From: an uncultured Oscillospiraceae bacterium
GTDB taxonomy: Bacteria > Bacillota > Clostridia > Oscillospirales > Oscillospiraceae
DNA length: 5,536 nucleotides
Direction of reading: 5' to 3'
Assembly (NCBI GenBank): GCA_934636865.1
Contig: CAKUBI010000047.1
Location: 1-5,536, forward strand
In this document: positions 4,592 through 5,536 of the stretch, one piece after another
Numbering within the stretch: the stretch's first letter is position 1
How the letters are laid out: each line of letters opens with the position of its first letter
Translations under genes and position numbers: made by a program
Notes under the pieces: model-generated
The model's input: only the letters and a program-made list of their open reading frames with translations
Told to the model about the DNA's origin: nothing
Databases searched by the model: none

Positions 4592-5239
4592 TTATCCTCT
4601 CAGCTCTTTGATCCGGGCGGGAATGTCCGCGGCCTTATAGACGGCGGAGCCTGCGACGAGCACGTTCGCGCCCGCTTCGATGCAGGTTTTGCACGTCACG
4701 GCGTCCACGCCGCCGTCCACCTCGAGCTCGCAGGCAAGGCCCCTTTCGTCGATCCAGCGGCGGATGGCGGAAACCTTGGGCATCATGTCGGGCATGAACT
4801 TCTGCCCGCCGAAGCCCGGCTCGACGGTCATCACGAGCACGATGTCGCACTGGTCGAGAAACGGCAGTACGGCCTCGGCGCGCGTGTTCGGCTTGATGAC
4901 GACGCCGGCCTTTTTGCCCTTGGCGTGGATCTTGTCGAGCGCGAGATGAATTTTCTCGGGCGTGTCGGCCTCGACATGGCAGGTGACGAGGTCCGCGCCC
5001 GCGTCGCAGAACTGCTCGACATAGCGCTCGGGCTGCACGATCATCAGGTGCACGTCGATGGGCAGCGCCGTGCGTTTGCGGATGGACTGGAGCACGGGGA
5101 TGCCGATGCTGATATTGGGGACGAAGCAGCCGTCCATCACGTCGAAGTGGACATAGTCGGCGGTGGCGATGGCCTCCACACCGGCGCCGAGCTCGGCAAA
5201 GTCGGCGGAGAGAATGGACGGAGCGATCTTGACAGACAT
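4592..5239 (-). CDS. rpe: ribulose-phosphate 3-epimerase
   Basis: It interconverts D-ribulose 5-phosphate and D-xylulose 5-phosphate in the non-oxidative pentose phosphate pathway, in the cytosol. It is a (beta/alpha)8 barrel of 215 aa, the usual length. Visible family elements are APSILSADF (6-14), HFDVMDG (31-37) with metal ligands H31 and D33, DVHLM (62-66) with H64, VEPGFGGQ (139-146), EVDGGV (173-178) with D175 as ligand and acid/base, and the phosphate-binding GSAVY (197-201). ATG at 5239 follows AGGAGGG (5254-5248) by 8 nt. It is the first gene of a two-gene operon with recR, driven by the promoter at 5276-5304. All expected catalytic residues are present. Confidence 0.97.
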   Translation of the reverse strand: MSVKIAPSILSADFAELGAGVEAIATADYVHFDVMDGCFVPNISIGIPVLQSIRKRTALPIDVHLMIVQPERYVEQFCDAGADLVTCHVEADTPEKIHLALDKIHAKGKKAGVVIKPNTRAEAVLPFLDQCDIVLVMTVEPGFGGQKFMPDMMPKVSAIRRWIDERGLACELEVDGGVDAVTCKTCIEAGANVLVAGSAVYKAADIPARIKELRG

Positions 5240-5275
5240 GGAAATAGCCCTCCTGCGTAAAAAATCTTAACTTTT

Positions 5276-5304
5276 ATTGTAGCAAAGGGCGCGGGCAAAA
5301 TCAA
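5276..5304 (-). promoter_or_regulatory. extended -10 promoter of rpe-recR
   Basis: Read leftward: TTGATT (5304-5299), a 17-bp spacer ending in TGC, and TACAAT (5281-5276), an extended -10 promoter. The predicted start near 5269 gives a leader of about 30 nt. Its -35 box lies 9 bp from the regulator operator at 5314-5333. Confidence 0.75.
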
Positions 5305-5313
5305 TGCAAAAAA

Positions 5314-5333
5314 ATGTAAAACGCGCTTGACAT
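5314..5333. promoter_or_regulatory. candidate operator 1 of the XRE regulator
   Basis: ATGTAAAACGCGCTTGACAT fits the palindrome ATGTnAAnCGCGnTTnACAT, with 8 of 10 symmetric pairs matched. It overlaps the -35 box TTGACA (5327-5332) of the regulator promoter. A diverged second copy occurs at 5361-5380. Autorepression by the adjacent small XRE protein is inferred. Confidence 0.55.
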
Positions 5334-5355
5334 TTGCGCGCGGTGGTGCTATCCT
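5327..5355 (+). promoter_or_regulatory. promoter of the XRE-family regulator
   Basis: A perfect TTGACA (5327-5332), a 17-bp spacer and TATCCT (5350-5355). The expected transcription start near 5362 falls inside the second operator copy. Confidence 0.72.
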
Positions 5356-5360
5356 TGCAG

Positions 5361-5380
5361 ATGTAAAGCGAGCTTGACTT
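5361..5380. promoter_or_regulatory. candidate operator 2 of the XRE regulator
   Basis: ATGTAAAGCGAGCTTGACTT matches operator 1 at 16 of 20 positions in the same orientation, 47 bp away, and keeps the core AAGC-ga-GCTT palindrome. It covers the predicted transcription start, a classic repressor position. Confidence 0.52.
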
Positions 5381-5398
5381 TAGAAACGGAGAGAAGCG

Positions 5399-5536
5399 AT
5401 GAAAAACCACATTGAGGAGAGGAGAAAGGCGCGCGGCATGACGCAGCAGCAGCTGGCGGCGGAACTCGGCGTCTCGCGCCAGACGATCATTTCGCTCGAG
5501 AACGGGAAGTACAACCCGTCCATCCTGCTGGCGCAC
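5399..5536 (+). CDS. small XRE-family helix-turn-helix regulator (partial, 3' end outside window)
   Basis: The 46 codons visible encode a Cro/C1-type helix-turn-helix: [20 protein letters not shown] forms helices two and three, followed by [13 protein letters not shown]. The protein is cut by the window edge. It resembles the compact (about 65-75 aa) stand-alone regulators common in Bacillota with the signature GVSRQTIxxxExGKYNPS, which often precede a small membrane protein or transporter; that neighbour would lie outside this window. ATG at 5399 follows GGAGAG (5388-5393) by 5 nt. Its promoter carries two copies of a palindromic motif, suggesting autoregulation. It is divergent from rpe-recR. 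The family is confident; the regulon is unknown. Confidence 0.92.
   Translation, partial: MKNHIEERRKARGMTQQQLAAELGVSRQTIISLENGKYNPSILLAH

Noticed and set aside
3940..4611. 223-residue plus-strand open frame opposite recR
   Set aside because: RecR on the other strand has all of its domains; this is a mirror frame.
4517..5260. 247-residue plus-strand open frame opposite rpe
   Set aside because: The epimerase motifs on the minus strand are complete; the frame contains the rpe ribosome binding site and part of its leader.

Overview
The window is GC-rich (roughly 60% or more by eye) and carries strong AGGAGG-type ribosome binding sites, consensus-like sigma-A promoters (several spaced exactly 17 bp) and strong hairpin terminators. 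Protein families and codon choice suggest a high-GC Clostridia chromosome, most likely Oscillospirales/Oscillospiraceae. This is inferred from composition and family resemblance; no phylogenetic marker is decisive here. There is no phage gene, transposase, CRISPR array, rRNA or tRNA.

Layout, left to right. 1-369 is non-coding and packed with hairpins. It holds a possible structured RNA 3' end (4-95) and two diverged copies of an intergenic repeat. A membrane-anchored polysaccharide deacetylase follows on the minus strand (370-1314, probable TTG start). It is divergent from an SDR oxidoreductase (1475-2209, plus), which resembles the clostridial group annotated as elongation factor P 5-aminopentanone reductase (YmfI-like). 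The SDR converges, with only 12 bp between stop codons, on a complete dUTPase (2222-2665, minus). The dUTPase is divergent from an unrecognised multi-pass membrane protein (2880-3650, plus), which ends in a perfect 20-bp terminator stem. 3651-3987 is non-coding, with three terminator-like hairpins around a hairpin-rich core. Then comes a tight two-gene minus-strand operon, rpe (4592-5239) followed by recR (3988-4587), with 4 nt between them. It is divergent from a small XRE-family repressor (5399 to the window edge, partial) whose promoter is flanked by two copies of a quasi-palindromic operator.

Most genes are housekeeping: nucleotide pool sanitation (dut), recombination repair (recR), pentose phosphate metabolism (rpe), possible EF-P modification (SDR) and cell-surface polysaccharide modification (deacetylase). 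They alternate strands as single transcription units, apart from rpe-recR, so this looks like ordinary chromosome rather than an island. I do not see a convincing new multi-gene system.

The most interesting signals are regulatory: the paired operators of the XRE regulator beside the rpe promoter, leftward-facing terminator-like hairpins just upstream of the rightward promoter in two separate divergent regions, and the unusual rpe-recR pairing.
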